Shown: positions 13,310 to 24,099 of the stretch, piece after piece | Position numbering within the stretch: position 1 is the first letter of the stretch | How the letters are laid out: each line of letters opens with the position of its first letter | Program-made: the position numbers and the translations under genes | Assembly (NCBI RefSeq): GCF_008831285.2 | Contig: NC_045148.1 | Location: 16,966,802 to 17,030,801 of the forward strand | Direction: 5' to 3' | Length of the DNA stretch: 64,000 bases | From: Nymphaea colorata | Taxonomy: Eukaryota; Streptophyta; Magnoliopsida; Nymphaeales; Nymphaeaceae | Notes under the pieces: generated by a model | Databases searched by the model: none | What the model was told of the DNA's origin: nothing | Seen by the model: the letters and a program-made list of their open reading frames with translations, nothing else

Positions 13310-13500
13310 TTTTGCTTGAAGGAGCTCTCTTCTGTCCATTCCAGGATGGGTTCTCTACCAATCCTTTCTGCTGACTCGTTCGCCCGGCAGCTTCTCCTTA
13401 GAACTTGGATGAATGGATAATCTGCCGATTGAGCGGAGCAGGAGCAAGGTCTGGTAGTGGCTATCTCGACTTGGACTGAAGGGAGCTCCCTCGCTCTGGG
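13310..13500 (+). ncRNA. MIR319: MIR319 microRNA precursor hairpin
   Basis: The mature miRNA on the 3' arm at 13,471-13,491 begins TTGGACTGAAGGGAGCTCCC, identical to canonical miR319. The 5' arm at about 13,321-13,340 (GGAGCTCTCTTCTGTCCA) pairs with it with one mismatch and one G:U pair. The 130-nt interval contains a second paired region (around CTGCTGACTCGTTCGCC and GATTGAGCGGAGCAG), as in known long MIR319 fold-backs that are diced loop-to-base. miR319 targets CIN-class TCP transcription factor mRNAs that control leaf growth; this is family knowledge. A clear TATA box lies at 13,109. Hairpin limits are approximate. The first base pairs of the mature form (TTGGACT rather than TTTGGATT) separate it from the MIR159 locus upstream. 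Confidence 0.95.
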
Positions 13501-16500
13501 AACCAATTATAAAATCATTTTCAATTTTTTTCTTACTGTAATGAAACTTGTTCGTTTATAATGCAGATGGTGGTAGCTTAGTTTGCAGGACGGTAATGTG
13601 TTTCTTCGGCATAATCAGTTGAAGCATTTAATGTCAGGCAGCTTAAGGCAACAGATGCATGGGAAGACAGAGGTCTATGAGCGTTGTGGTTAAGGTCAAC
13701 AATTGGCAAGAACTGGAGATGAAGCTTCTCATTTATTAATTTACGATGCATGGTGTTTCATCTCAGAGCCTTTTGCTCAGTCTAGCAAGAAAGAGAGATC
13801 GATGGTTTCATCAATCATTTCACCACATATAATTACCTGAAAACCCAATTATATGCAGTTCATGCTTTGGGCAGTAAACAAACTGTCATTGGTCTTTGTA
13901 TAAACTATAAAGCTGTGACTTGCTCTAGTTCCTTTGCCATTATGAAAAGAGATGTACACTCTCCAACATCGACTTGTTATGTACATTTAGAAGTGTTAGG
14001 AACGTGACTTTCTCATACTCTCCCAACGCATCAAGGAAAGAAGAAAACATAAGAAGAACACACAAAGATTTTCTTGGTTTGGAGACAATAAGTTCATGAC
14101 CGTCACGCAGATTTGTTTTTCACTATCACAAAAAAATTGCAAAATACAAACTAGAATGGCACCTTCATAACCATGTAAAGTTGCCCAAAAAATGACTTGG
14201 TAGGTCGCACTCTATGCATGTCTTCATTAATGGGAGGTGCAAATTGATGTACATTATTAATCTCTTAACATAGTGATTTGACACATCAATAGACGACAGA
14301 TCCGCTCCCATTTCTTTCCATCTTCATTTTTCCGTCCACCAGTTCTCCAAAGAAGACGAGGGCTCGATTACAAACACTGGGGCGCGTTGAACATGCTGAG
14401 TCGAGCCATGACCAGGTCCACGCATCGGATAGTGAATGCGGGGACAAAGACGTTGATGAGGTCGAAGTCAATAATTTGTGGCTCCCAGTGATGAGCCCAC
14501 AAGTGGACTTGCATGCACTGTGGCTGTAAAGACAAACTAATCACGGTTCTTGTCTCAATATGTTTCGGTTGACTTGGACATTGACTTGCACCGAGCCTCG
14601 CAGTGTTCGGTATGGTCCGGTTAGCAATTAGTATTACTGGTCCAGAAAATAATCGTGGTTGGTATGACTTGGTGGAAAGTCCACGCCAAGAGTTTCGACC
14701 AAACGTTTGCTCCACATACCAAAGCAAAGAAAACCTATTACTTTCACTTACATCGAGATGACTCAACTCATTTGTAAACTAGTCGACTTTGAGTTACATG
14801 AATCTGACTCGATTAAACTTGTTTAATATATGTTTTTTTTTAGTCATTCTTAAAATTTCCAGTGGAATGAGGAGTTGGTAAATGAGTGGAGCTTGATTGA
14901 GTAAGCGGAGCTAGAGCCGAACTTAAGTCGAGCTCGATCTGAGTAATATATGAGTCGAGTCGAGTTGCGCTTACCAACTTCAAGCTCGACGACGTGGCTC
15001 ATGTACAAAACTAGTTTCATCGAACCTTGGGATATGCATCGTTAATGGAAGATCATGAATCATAGGTTAGGGTAGGGCATGAATTCGATTTAGCTTTTTC
15101 CTTCTTCTTTAAGGATCAGATAAGCAACCTAGCTTTTTTGGACGTCGGGGGACTCTGCTTCTGTTTGGTATCGCTAGGACCTTCATTAGTGTACTGACAA
15201 CAGCGTGGATGATGGAAATGTTTAGATACAACGTATAAATGAATGACGAAACCTCAAGACTTCAACAAGAATTAATGGCGGTGGATGACCAGATCTTCCG
15301 CCCGCCAATTTTGAGCTCTAACAGTTCTCAGAAAAGGTGGAGCTCAGCTTACACTCTGGTGCTGAACTCAACTTGCAGGGAAGATTAGGCCGACTTGCAG
15401 GGAAGACTAAGCCAATTTGCAGAGGCCACACTTGGGCCCTCAGTGTCTACGCCTGCCCCGATAACATATATGTAGCATTATATAAAATTTTATTACAACC
15501 ATGATCTATATATATTATTTCGTTTAATGTTATGAATAAATTGCAAAACGCCGCCCAACAAACGAACGATTAACAAAACGCTGCTCAACAATTGAGCAAC
15601 AACAAAGAGCAACTTCTTTTAGAAATTAACTCACATATGCCTGCCTTGTTACTGTCTCGGGTCGAAAATCATCAAATCCGGCGTGAATGTACCAAAAAGC
15701 ACTTCCCATGTTCAACAAAACATCAAAATGCTTTATTCGACTCTTCCGACCATCTCTTTTCACGTGGATGAAGCAAAAATGTACAAGCCGAGTTAGGCGC
15801 CAGCCACATGTGAGCTTGGCACCGGCCCAGAGTACCCGGTATTTGGCCCCATTATTTTTTTTTATTAATTTTTATTTAATAATAATATTCATTTTATTAT
15901 TTAAAAATTTATTTAATATTCAATTTTTTAATTTTATATTTTTTTAAAAATTATTTTGTTAAACGGGTCGAGCCCGAGCCTAAGCTCGGGTTTCGGGTGT
16001 CGGGCCGACCCTAGCCTGGGCCTTATGAGGCCAGGCCGGCTCGATGCCCAGGTCTAGTGACATGTTGCTCGAGTCGAGCTTTATAAGGTAAGCTCTAACT
16101 TTAACTTGTTTAATTTTATTTCACCATATATCTTTTTAATTGAAAATAAAAACTCTAAATTTAATAAAGATTACCGAGCAACTCATTAGGATTAACAAAC
16201 AAGAAAGACACAATTTAAGTCAAACTCGTGTAACTCAAACTCAATCTGTTTTATAACTCAAACTTGTGCTCGACTTGTTTATAGTGAGCTCGAGTTGAAC
16301 TCGAATCAGGTCGACGTCTCTACATTTCGTTTTATAACTGAAACTTGTGCTCGACTGGTTTATAGTGAATTCGGGTTGAACCCAAATTAGCTCGACTCAT
16401 TATACGTGGAAAAAATGGAAGCTTCCTTTATGATAAAAGTTGATCGGGCTCCCTGAGATTCAAATGGACGGGATTCTTTGTCCTGACTGTTTGCTTTGAT

Positions 16501-17937
16501 GGAAAAAAACCTCAAAGAAATCTTTCGCCGACCCTGTCGAGATAAACACTTCCCTCTCACCGTTCAATTTATCGAGAAGTGCACGTTAATTGATTTTCTC
16601 CCATGTTGCTGGCCAAAATAGAGGTGGCATAAAGTAGGGTTTATTTCGGCTCATCATAAAACCAGCACGGAGGGAGGCAGGCAGGTGTGTGTTATATGTG
16701 GAGGCAATTGCCCACACGGACTTGAAAAAACTTCTTATTTTTACATTGATATTTTTAAACAAATTTTTTTTTTCATTTACATATTCGTACCTTTTTCTGC
16801 TTAACCCAGTGCCCGTGACTTTTAGAAAATCCAATGCAAGTAAGGAACTCCCAAAAGAAGAATGCAGGAAAAAAAAATTGGGGATTCAAGTTTCCTTGTT
16901 GTGTTTCTCATCCGTGAACCAATAAAAACGACGGAAAAGAATTGGGACGTTGGGCTCCTTATATTTTGCCCCATTCTGTACACCACCAGAGTTGCAGAAC
17001 TGGGAATGCACGATCCGCATGTTATTTGTCGATGGTGAATAAGAAGATGGTGAGGTCGTCACTGTCGATTCAGGTACCCAGTTGGCTGCAGATCTCGGCT
17101 TGAATTTGGCTTCTGCTTCCTTCTTGTCGATGGGGTTCTTGTTGGGATGGTAATGGCCAACTTTTCTGCAGGCTTTCTTGAAATCATCGTCCTTCGCATT
17201 CCTGTCTACCTACAAATTTCTTTCTACAAGTAGACAGCTCCACCATTATGTTGCTTTAGAAGCGTTGCCTGTTGATGTGATTTGTTTGTATGTTGATGTC
17301 TACCCGTCAGCCGTTCCTTGCCCGACGAGGCCGTCACCCAATGGGGCCGGGCCGTCTTCCGGTCAGGCTAGCAGCCGGACGGGGGGGAGCCTTTTCCAGT
17401 CCGGCCAGAAAAGGCCTGCAGGGGACTTCTTCCCCTGGCCTGACGGGGAAGGAGGCGATACTGGGCCGCCTCGTCGGTTCTACGGACCTTCCCGATGGAA
17501 CGGCAGAAGGAAAGTTACCCTGTTGCTCGGATGAGGGCAGAGGTCTGCCGCCATTTCAGTTTTCCAAGCGGCTGAAGTACCATTGCAGAGACATCGTCTC
17601 CAAGGCATTAATGGGTTCAACGCCATTTCAATCAGGTATGACCATTGAGGCACAGATGAAAGCGTCTTAATCCAGGGAGAAACAACTCAAATCTTATTCT
17701 TTCTTCTTTGTTGGTGTAATCTAAAATGAAAAAATATGCCAAATTACTTGATATATTTTACATTAGTGGGCGGAGCAGAATGCCGAAACAAGGCGACAGA
17801 TCTCTCCCACCTCAGTTTCTCCTCTGAAAAACTGAAAAAGAGAATCCAAATTTTCAGGTAATTGCAAGTTCTTCAGAAGGCGCCCTACGGGGCTCCTCCT
17901 GATCACGATCAACAATCATAAATCAAAATTTTTTCAT
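13501..17937. other. Gene-free region with degenerate repeats
   Basis: No gene can be supported. About 14,780-15,010 and 15,960-16,400 are rich in GAGCTCGA/CTCGAGTCGAG words, the same degenerate repeat type as at 1.2 kb. About 16,700-16,720 carries the word GGCAATTGCCCACAC, found in an interspersed family described below. About 17,030-17,670 contains a weak gene-like arrangement: an ATG at 17,034, a CAG|GT site at about 17,075 and a TTTTCTGCAG acceptor at about 17,171, opening into a frame to 17,534 with no recognisable domain. It encloses a GC-rich inverted repeat (listed separately). I do not call it a gene. Confidence 0.45.
17322..17477. repeat. GC-rich compound inverted repeat
   Basis: Ten-base arms CCGACGAGGC (17,322-17,331) and GCCTCGTCGG (17,468-17,477) enclose a very GC-rich segment. 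Inside it, 17,413-17,440 forms a second hairpin (GGCC and GGGGA pairing with TCCCC and GGCC). The composition contrasts sharply with the AT-rich surroundings, so it may be a small inserted element. No family was recognised. Confidence 0.5.
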
Positions 17938-18375
17938 CTACTGGTGAATGGCAACGTCTACAATCCTTTGTCCCAATTCAACAAAATTTAAGAGGGCTAC
18001 AAGAACAGAAGTGGGCACGCTGAAACCGAGGAGCAGCAGCAATCCGAGAGCCACACTGGGCCTGGTGCCCATCAGAAACCTCTGCAACTGACCCACCCCT
18101 TCGCACACATCCGAATCATACGATGCGTAGTACCTCTTCTCCCACTCCATCCAGTGGGCAGGCGCCTCGTAGTTCCTCTCCACCATCTTCATCTCCTGAA
18201 TCCTCTTTCTCAGCACAATCATGTTCTCGTCCACCATCCTGCTGCCGAACATCCGGTCGTCGGAATCCCGCCGCGACGTCGCTCTCACCCGGAAACGCGG
18301 ACGACCGGTGCCGGGCCTAGGTGGTCGGGAATTCACCAATGGCCTTGAAGCCAGCGAATTGCAGGCAGATTCCAT
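17938..18375 (-). CDS. Array gene A: small plastid-type membrane protein
   Basis: A single-exon gene of 145 residues. I chose the start MESACNSL because every family copy begins at the same place and because a TATA box (18,446) lies inside the longer upstream open frame. Residues 1-45 are rich in Arg, Ser and Pro and low in acid, like a chloroplast transit peptide. Residues 46-108 form the conserved block, with MVDENMIVLRKRIQEMKM, then APAHWMEWEKRYYASYDSD, then CEGVGQLQRFLM and TRPSVALG. Residues 108-132 are hydrophobic and suit one membrane helix, followed by a short polar tail. Gene F is its closest relative in the array. No enzymatic motif or named domain is recognised, so plastid membrane location is inference and function is unknown. 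Confidence 0.8.
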   Translation of the reverse strand: MESACNSLASRPLVNSRPPRPGTGRPRFRVRATSRRDSDDRMFGSRMVDENMIVLRKRIQEMKMVERNYEAPAHWMEWEKRYYASYDSDVCEGVGQLQRFLMGTRPSVALGLLLLLGFSVPTSVLVALLNFVELGQRIVDVAIHQ

Positions 18376-18445
18376 CTTGGTGGTAGACTCTATCGATCTT
18401 TTCTCTATCAAGGAAGGGGCGCAGGGGAAGGAGGAAACTGTCTCG

Positions 18446-18453
18446 TATATATA
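18446..18453 (-). promoter_or_regulatory. TATA box of array gene A
   Basis: TATATATA on the minus strand, 71 nt upstream of the gene A start codon, in a position equivalent to TATA boxes of genes B, E and F. It supports the downstream ATG rather than the longer open frame as the true start. Confidence 0.65.
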
Positions 18454-20632
18454 GAGCAACAAGTACGATCATAAATGAGGAGAATGGGTGAAGTTCCGTT
18501 ACTGTACAGCTTTCGATCATTGATATTTCTTACGGCGCCAACAATTATTCCCAGCGTGATGCTTAGTGAGGAAGAAAATGCGACTCAGTCTACGCGCTTG
18601 ATGCGGTGCGTGAAGCGGAGAAGAAAAGCTTGACAGACGTACGTCAGGAGGATTCCTAACCATGGCTTCTTTCAACAGGCTTTTGTTTTGTTTTTTCTCA
18701 TCCAAAATCCTACCCTTTGCTTGACGTTTTATGTTGGACGCCTGCAATTGTTCAATCTCGATTTGTGCAGATCGTTTTCTACGAACTTCACTTCTTCTGA
18801 TCCCTTCAACGAGTCGGGCGGAACAAGTAAGGTTGAAGCCTCTTAGAAGAAGCGCGCCATAACTTCTTGGATGTCACATGCTCCTCGCACTGGATCTTTC
18901 CCTTTAGATTGTATTTGGTTTACTACGGATTTGAAATCTGCGGTGATTTGGGATTCCTACCATCTCAAATCCATAGATTTAAAAGGCACACACTCTCTCA
19001 TTCGATCTGGTTTTTAATATGTAGCATAAATTCTAGAAAGATCTCTCAAAACACACCCTTTTATGCAATCATAAATTTAAAATAGGAGACCATCAAATGC
19101 TACCTTAAAATAATATATAACCACATGGGGTTACTAGGCATTTCAGATACCTAATTTAAAGGAAGATTTATATGCCAACCTTCTTTCCCTTGAACAAAGA
19201 TAATAAAAAAAAGAAATTCAAAAAATCTTATTATTTTAATTAACAAATGCAGTTTTTTTTGGCATATGGGGCAAACCATGCAGTAACATGAATTCGTAAT
19301 GAGCCGGCAAAATGTAATCCTAAATCTATCAATATACATCATGGTGTTAAATGTAATCCTAGAGATCTGAACATGCCAAAAAGATGATGACAAATCCGGC
19401 TTAATGATCTAATAGGGGGCTTCTGATGGCCCTTTATGTCTCTAATCTAAGATCCTGATCAAGATTTAAGATTAACGAACCTAAGATTAGACCCTTCTCT
19501 GTCTCATATTTAATCAGACATTTTCTCAATGTAGAAAGCAAAATGATGATTTCAAGTGCACATCTTAAGTTTGACTTAAGATCCTTAATTAATCTGATGA
19601 ACAATGAATTTTAGAATAAATATTTTAAAATATGTAAAATGTATAGATGAAAGATCCAAAGAAATATTCCATGATATCTGGGGTGCAATCCTCATGCACG
19701 CGCCCCTATATACAGACACATTCCCCAACGTGCTTATTTGACAACTAGAAGAAAGTAATTTCGTTCTATTTGCCAAAAATGTGATGGGATGTTTCATTTT
19801 TTCTCCCTAAGATAGTATTAGAAAAGGTAGTACTCTGTAACTTTTTGCTTATTCATTTGAAGTGCAAAGGCAATGCCTTTTTGGGAATGAAAATTGAGAA
19901 AGTTTACATTTCAAGTGCAAGGGGCAATATCTTTTTGGGAACGAAAGTTAAAGAAAGTTCCATTAGTGGTCTAATTTTGTGGAAAAGTCTTATATATATA
20001 TATATATATATATATCGTTAGACTAACAGCTTGAAAAGGCATTATGATTTCCGGAGAAAAAAGAAAGCATTAATGCAATTTCCTGGGGAATCTGTAGCGT
20101 TTGAACTTTTTTTTGATGGACAAGATAGAGTTAGGCATGCTGCCTCTACGAAGAAATTGGCAGCATCCATATCTTAGCTTGAAGGTCTTAAGTTCAACTC
20201 CCCTAATTATCGATGTCGTTGGATTCAACTTAGGACGGAAGGGGAAGCACAGAAATTAGGTGAAGGAACGGCAAGTGGGGAGCATCAACTGTGGAAGAAA
20301 CCATTGCATCCAACGAGTTCAGGTCAAGATCAAAGGCCCACCATAGCGAGCTAGTGCGCACCAACATTCGGGTCCGTGATGCGACACCGGTAAGGTCGAC
20401 AAAGGATAAGATATTGGATGCAAACAAAAGGGCTCGAGTTGGTGTATCCAACTTGGGTTGAGCCTCCCGTGCACCAGTTCATTTCAGGCTTGCCTCTCGA
20501 AATGGCCGTCGGTTGGAAGACAGTATTGTTATTTTTGCTGGCATCGGGCTGGCTGGCCAGTCCCACTTTTTTTCAAAGCAAGGCTGAGCCCCACCGGCCG
20601 GCAATCTGTAACCCTGGCCGTGGCCATGGCCT

Positions 20633-20679
<47 letters not shown>

Positions 20680-21302
20680 TAGGGCCATCGATGTGATACA
20701 AATGGATGGTTTAGAAAAAAATGTGAAGAAAAAATATGAATTAATACTAAATGATGAAAATACCCATCACCTTTTTTTCGGGCTCCAAAAATTATTTGGC
20801 CAAACTGAGGCCCCATTATGCACCAGGAGTCTTTTGGGGCCCGGAACTCGAAAGTCATGGGCTGACATGCAGCTAGTCCTTATCTAATATTCCAATTAGA
20901 TCTAACCTCCAAGGTGGAAAATGAACCAAATCTAGATCCTTGATTACAATGTTGGGGGAATCAGGAAACTAATTATTGGATCCAACTGCAACATAGAGAA
21001 CATGTTGAAGCCAAGGCAACACCATGAAAACTTTGCAGTCTGATTTCTATCTGCAATCTGCCAAAGCTTGCAATATATCTGAACCAAGAGGCAGGAGGAA
21101 CAGGATTAACTTTGCCAATTAACAACAGGATCAGCTTTAAAATGAATGTGCTTCCTATTAATGATTGGCCAACCACCAAAAATTTGCCCTCCAATATTGG
21201 GGACATTTAGGCCCAGAGCTCCAATTCAAGGCACTTTTATGGACCAAGTCTTTGTGTCAGTAACATCAGCTAAATATGCATTCCTTTTCACCAATCCTCC
21301 TG

Positions 21303-22170
21303 AGTGCAAGTGGTCCAAATCTAGAGACAATGTCCGATGCCCTTTCTCTTTTTGCAGCGAGAAATCCACTCAGGCGGCAGCGGCGGCGGCGGCGGCGGCT
21401 TGGACCACTTAGTACGCCTGCCTCTTCTGAAGTAAACCCTGAGTCGGGCCTCTGCCGGGCAGTGGTTCATCCAAGAAGAATTCCAGAAGACCAATGCCCA
21501 ACATATCAGAGGTTGGACTTTGGAGAAGTGAATTCATACCCCCGCTGATCAGGAGCTGTTCATATCCCTGGTCTTTGGCTCGAATCTCCGGCCTCACAAA
21601 GGATGCCTTGTATAGGCTCGGCTCGAGCCGACTTGTTTTTTAAACGAGTCAAGTTGAGGCTGTATGGGCCCAATTCACGTGAGCTCGATTTAGCTTGTTA
21701 AGGGCATATGTACAACATATATTACTCACTTATGTATCATCATCTTTTGAAGCTTGAGCCTTAAAGAGTCGATGTTTTTATACTCAACTTGTACTCTTGG
21801 CTCGTTGAGGCACTTAGCTGAACCTAGCTCAAGCCAGCCGGACATGACATGAGCCAAGTTTGAGCCGGCTAGGCTCTATTTGATGTGGCCATGTCTCTTG
21901 CACAGAAAGCTGTTTCATTTATTTAAAAAATTCTGGGCTGAAGGGCACTATTTAAAAAATTCTCATACTTTAAGGGGTGTTAATATATATAAATAAGTAG
22001 AATTGTAAAAGATGCATATGCGAGAAAAATGAAAATTTGTGGGGCTAGTGCGGGCAACTGCCATACCAGCTCACATGTGGCTCTATGATATGATGCAGAG
22101 CTCATAACCTTATAGAAGCATGACAATTACCCTGTGATATTAACAATATAAGTAAGACAATTTTAGAAAA
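21303..22170. repeat. Duplicated 0.8-kb block, copy 1
   Basis: Sequence from GTGCAAGTGGTCCAAATCTAG onward recurs nearly unchanged at about 38,973-39,765, over 17 kb away, in the same orientation. Shared parts include the segment about EFFLDEP on the minus strand (MLGIGLLEFFLDEPLPG here, MLSIGLLEFFLDEPMPG in the other copy). This copy has a one-base length difference that changes frame after that motif, plus a (CGG)n expansion. The block could be a transposon carrying a gene fragment; I do not recognise the protein. Confidence 0.7.
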
Positions 22171-22193
22171 TCTCGATACACAGTTACGGCAGA

Positions 22194-22196
<3 letters not shown>

Positions 22197-22259
<63 letters not shown>
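22197..22259. repeat. (TA)n microsatellite, 63 bp
   Basis: The longest uninterrupted dinucleotide tract in the window. Others are at 19,991-20,015, 20,637-20,675, 23,516-23,541, 34,750-34,795 and 39,570-39,599. Confidence 0.95.
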
Positions 22260-22262
<3 letters not shown>

Positions 22263-22592
22263 AAAATTAAAGAAACGAGGGAGGAAAATATAGAAGCTTA
22301 GTAGAAGGGAAATACATACAATAAAAAGGGAAAAATCAAATTAAAGGAAAAATTAAATTTGAAATTTTGTAATTTTAAATGTTTCAAAATACAGCCGTAG
22401 CCACGTACTCGTGTCGCCTCTCCCTCCCTCGAAGAAAGAACCAACCTTCTTTGCCATTAAGCAATGCAAAGCATTGTCACTTGTCAGCAAAATGGGACTT
22501 TGTTATTCGAAAATTATTTCTTGTCTGCGGTTAGGCTCTGTTTAATGACTCTGGATTTAAGATCAGAGCGTCCAACTTGCCATTAATTTGAT

Positions 22593-22847
22593 ATATTTGC
22601 ATCCGAGTATCTCACCTGGATCGTCGGGTTTAGATGGTCGGCCTGAAAGTCAGAGAACTGGAGGCAGCTTCCATGGTAGTGAAATGAAATTCCGGCGATC
22701 AACTCTGTGTTACGGCAAGAGGAAATGGGAGCAGAGAGAACGAGCGATCTAGAAGCAGAGAGAAAGCTCTTCTTATGTATAGAACAGGCGGCTAGAGTAT
22801 ATACATAGATGGGAATGATAACAAGTGAGATACTCGGATGCAAATAT
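22593..22847 (-). pseudogene. Array gene fragment inside a 23-bp inverted repeat
   Basis: On the minus strand an ATG at 22,674 opens MEAASSSLTFRPTI and then meets TAA. This matches the first 14 residues of the A-F family (gene E begins MEAATSSLVFRP). The rest of the coding region is absent. Upstream there is a TATATAC box at 22,797-22,803 and a leader, so the piece is promoter plus first codons only. It is bounded by perfect 23-bp inverted arms, 22,593-22,615 and 22,825-22,847 (arm core TTTGCATCCGAGTATCTCAC), with a further near-match just outside. No target-site duplication was found. It may be a captured gene piece in a MITE-like element, or a fold-back left by template switching during repair. 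It cannot make the family protein. Confidence 0.8.
22797..22803 (-). promoter_or_regulatory. TATA box in the array gene fragment
   Basis: TATATAC on the minus strand, about 123 nt before the fragment's ATG. It is a relic of the family promoter carried within the inverted-repeat cassette. Confidence 0.5.
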
Positions 22848-22899
22848 GTCAATGATTGACACAACCGCTGCTTGATGCCATGAATTTTGCGCCATGGCG

Positions 22900-23631
22900 C
22901 TTGAGATCAGTGTGTTGTATTTTAATTGTCAACCACTTGTTCTTTATTTAATTGAAAATTCTCCATCCCGAAACCATGAAAGTAAAACTGTTATCTATCT
23001 GATTTTGGAAACCCGGAAGACACGATTCAGAATTCTAAAATCTCAGCTAGCCAGCTAATAGCAATAAGGATTTCTTCAATTTGGTTCCCAGATTGATCCT
23101 CCAAGTTGATGAAAAGACATCGCGACGGTTATTTTGGGTGGGCCACGAGAAAGTGATTTTTTCGCAAAGAACAGAATAATCTTCTGTAGCTCGATTTGTA
23201 AAATAAAAACAAGCCAACTTTGGAACATAGAAAGAGACTTTTCAAAATTCGGTGACAAATATCTTTTCATGTTTGCTGAAAAATCATATTGAATTGGATG
23301 GAGAAACTTAGGGCAGAGTTTGAGTTTTTGAATAAGGAGCATGGGTAATAAGCTTTAAATTTTTAAGGGGCACCAACATCATAAAAGTATTTCTCTGATA
23401 TGCCAATATAAAATAAAATAATTTCTTGTGAATCTGTGTGGGCAATCGTTGCCCACACCTGCCTCTTCTTTGGAGAAGCTATGAATGGCCCTCTTAGTCA
23501 TATTTTACATTGCCTTATATATATATATATATATATATATAGCTAAAAATTGATTGAAAAGATGAGTTTCAATCGATGGGGATTTGAAAAAAAGCTCACT
23601 ATTATAGATTCTTTTTTTTAGAACAGGATAA
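22900..23631. repeat. Intergenic block with an older paralogue at 30.8-31.5 kb
   Basis: Sequence at about 22,990-23,480 (for example AACCCGGAAGACACGATT, GATCCTCCAAGTTGA, TTTTCATGTTTGC) aligns at moderate identity with about 30,815-31,460. It ends in GTGTGGGCAATCGTTGCCCACACC, an interspersed-repeat signature, and an (AT)n run at 23,516-23,541. No gene can be supported. Confidence 0.5.
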
Positions 23632-24056
23632 TTAATGACATATCATTCCCCTGCCAAGCTCAATCAATTTGAATAGAACAAAAAAAATTGAAGAGGGCAG
23701 GCTCAAGCTCAACAGCATCAGCATCCCCAGGGCCACGCTGGGCCTTGTGCTCATCAAAAACATCTGCAACCGACCCACCCCTTCATATATGTCCCAGTTG
23801 TATGATGTGTAGTACCTCTTCTCCCATTCCATCCAATGCGACGGGGGCTCGTAGTCCCCCTCCATCATCTTCATCTCCTGAATCCTCTTTCTTAGTACGA
23901 TCATGTTCTCGTCCACGAGCCGGCTACCCAACTTCCGTTCGTCGGAATGCCCGGCGATGCTGCCGGCGCCTGCTGGCGCGGTCGCCTGATACCCCGCCCA
24001 GGTGGTTGTCTTGGAACAGGTGCTCGGAAAAGAAGAGAGTTGGAGGCGGCTTCCAT
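23632..24056 (-). pseudogene. Array gene B: frameshifted family copy
   Basis: The 425-nt span is not a multiple of three. From the ATG at 24,056 one frame reads MEAASNSLLFRAPVPRQPPG and continues to about 23,905 without the conserved block. The conserved block is in another frame: GHSDERKLGSRLVDENM, then WMEWEKRYYTSYNWD, then LQMFLMSTRPSVALGM and a hydrophobic segment, ending with MICH and a TAA at 23,632. The break therefore lies in the leader between about 23,945 and 23,985. The TATA box at 24,092 survives. It also carries IYEG where the others have VC(E/K)G. It is either a recent pseudogene or a base-level assembly error; no intron boundary rescuing the frame was seen. Confidence 0.75.
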
Positions 24057-24091
24057 GGTGATGTTGTACAAGATGAAGGGGATCGGGTGCT

Positions 24092-24098
24092 CTTTATA
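24092..24098 (-). promoter_or_regulatory. TATA box of array gene B
   Basis: TATAAAG on the minus strand, 36 nt upstream of the gene B ATG at 24,056. The short spacing implies a very short leader or a start site close to the ATG. Confidence 0.6.
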
Positions 24099-24099
24099 A

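Larger units (their letters stand above)
18454..22592. other. Intergenic region A to fragment, with microsatellites
   Basis: No gene can be supported. It contains (AT)n runs at 19,991-20,015, 20,637-20,675 and 22,197-22,259, a (CGG)n run at 21,381-21,399, and the 5' copy of a duplicated block (21,303-22,170). GAGCCGAGCTCG-type degenerate repeat words occupy about 21,610-21,880. Short open frames through the (AT)n runs give Tyr-Ile repeats and are artefacts. Confidence 0.5.

Noticed and set aside
20418-20696. Frames ending in Tyr-Ile repeats, here and at 39,384-39,665
   Set aside because: Products of reading through (AT)n microsatellites.
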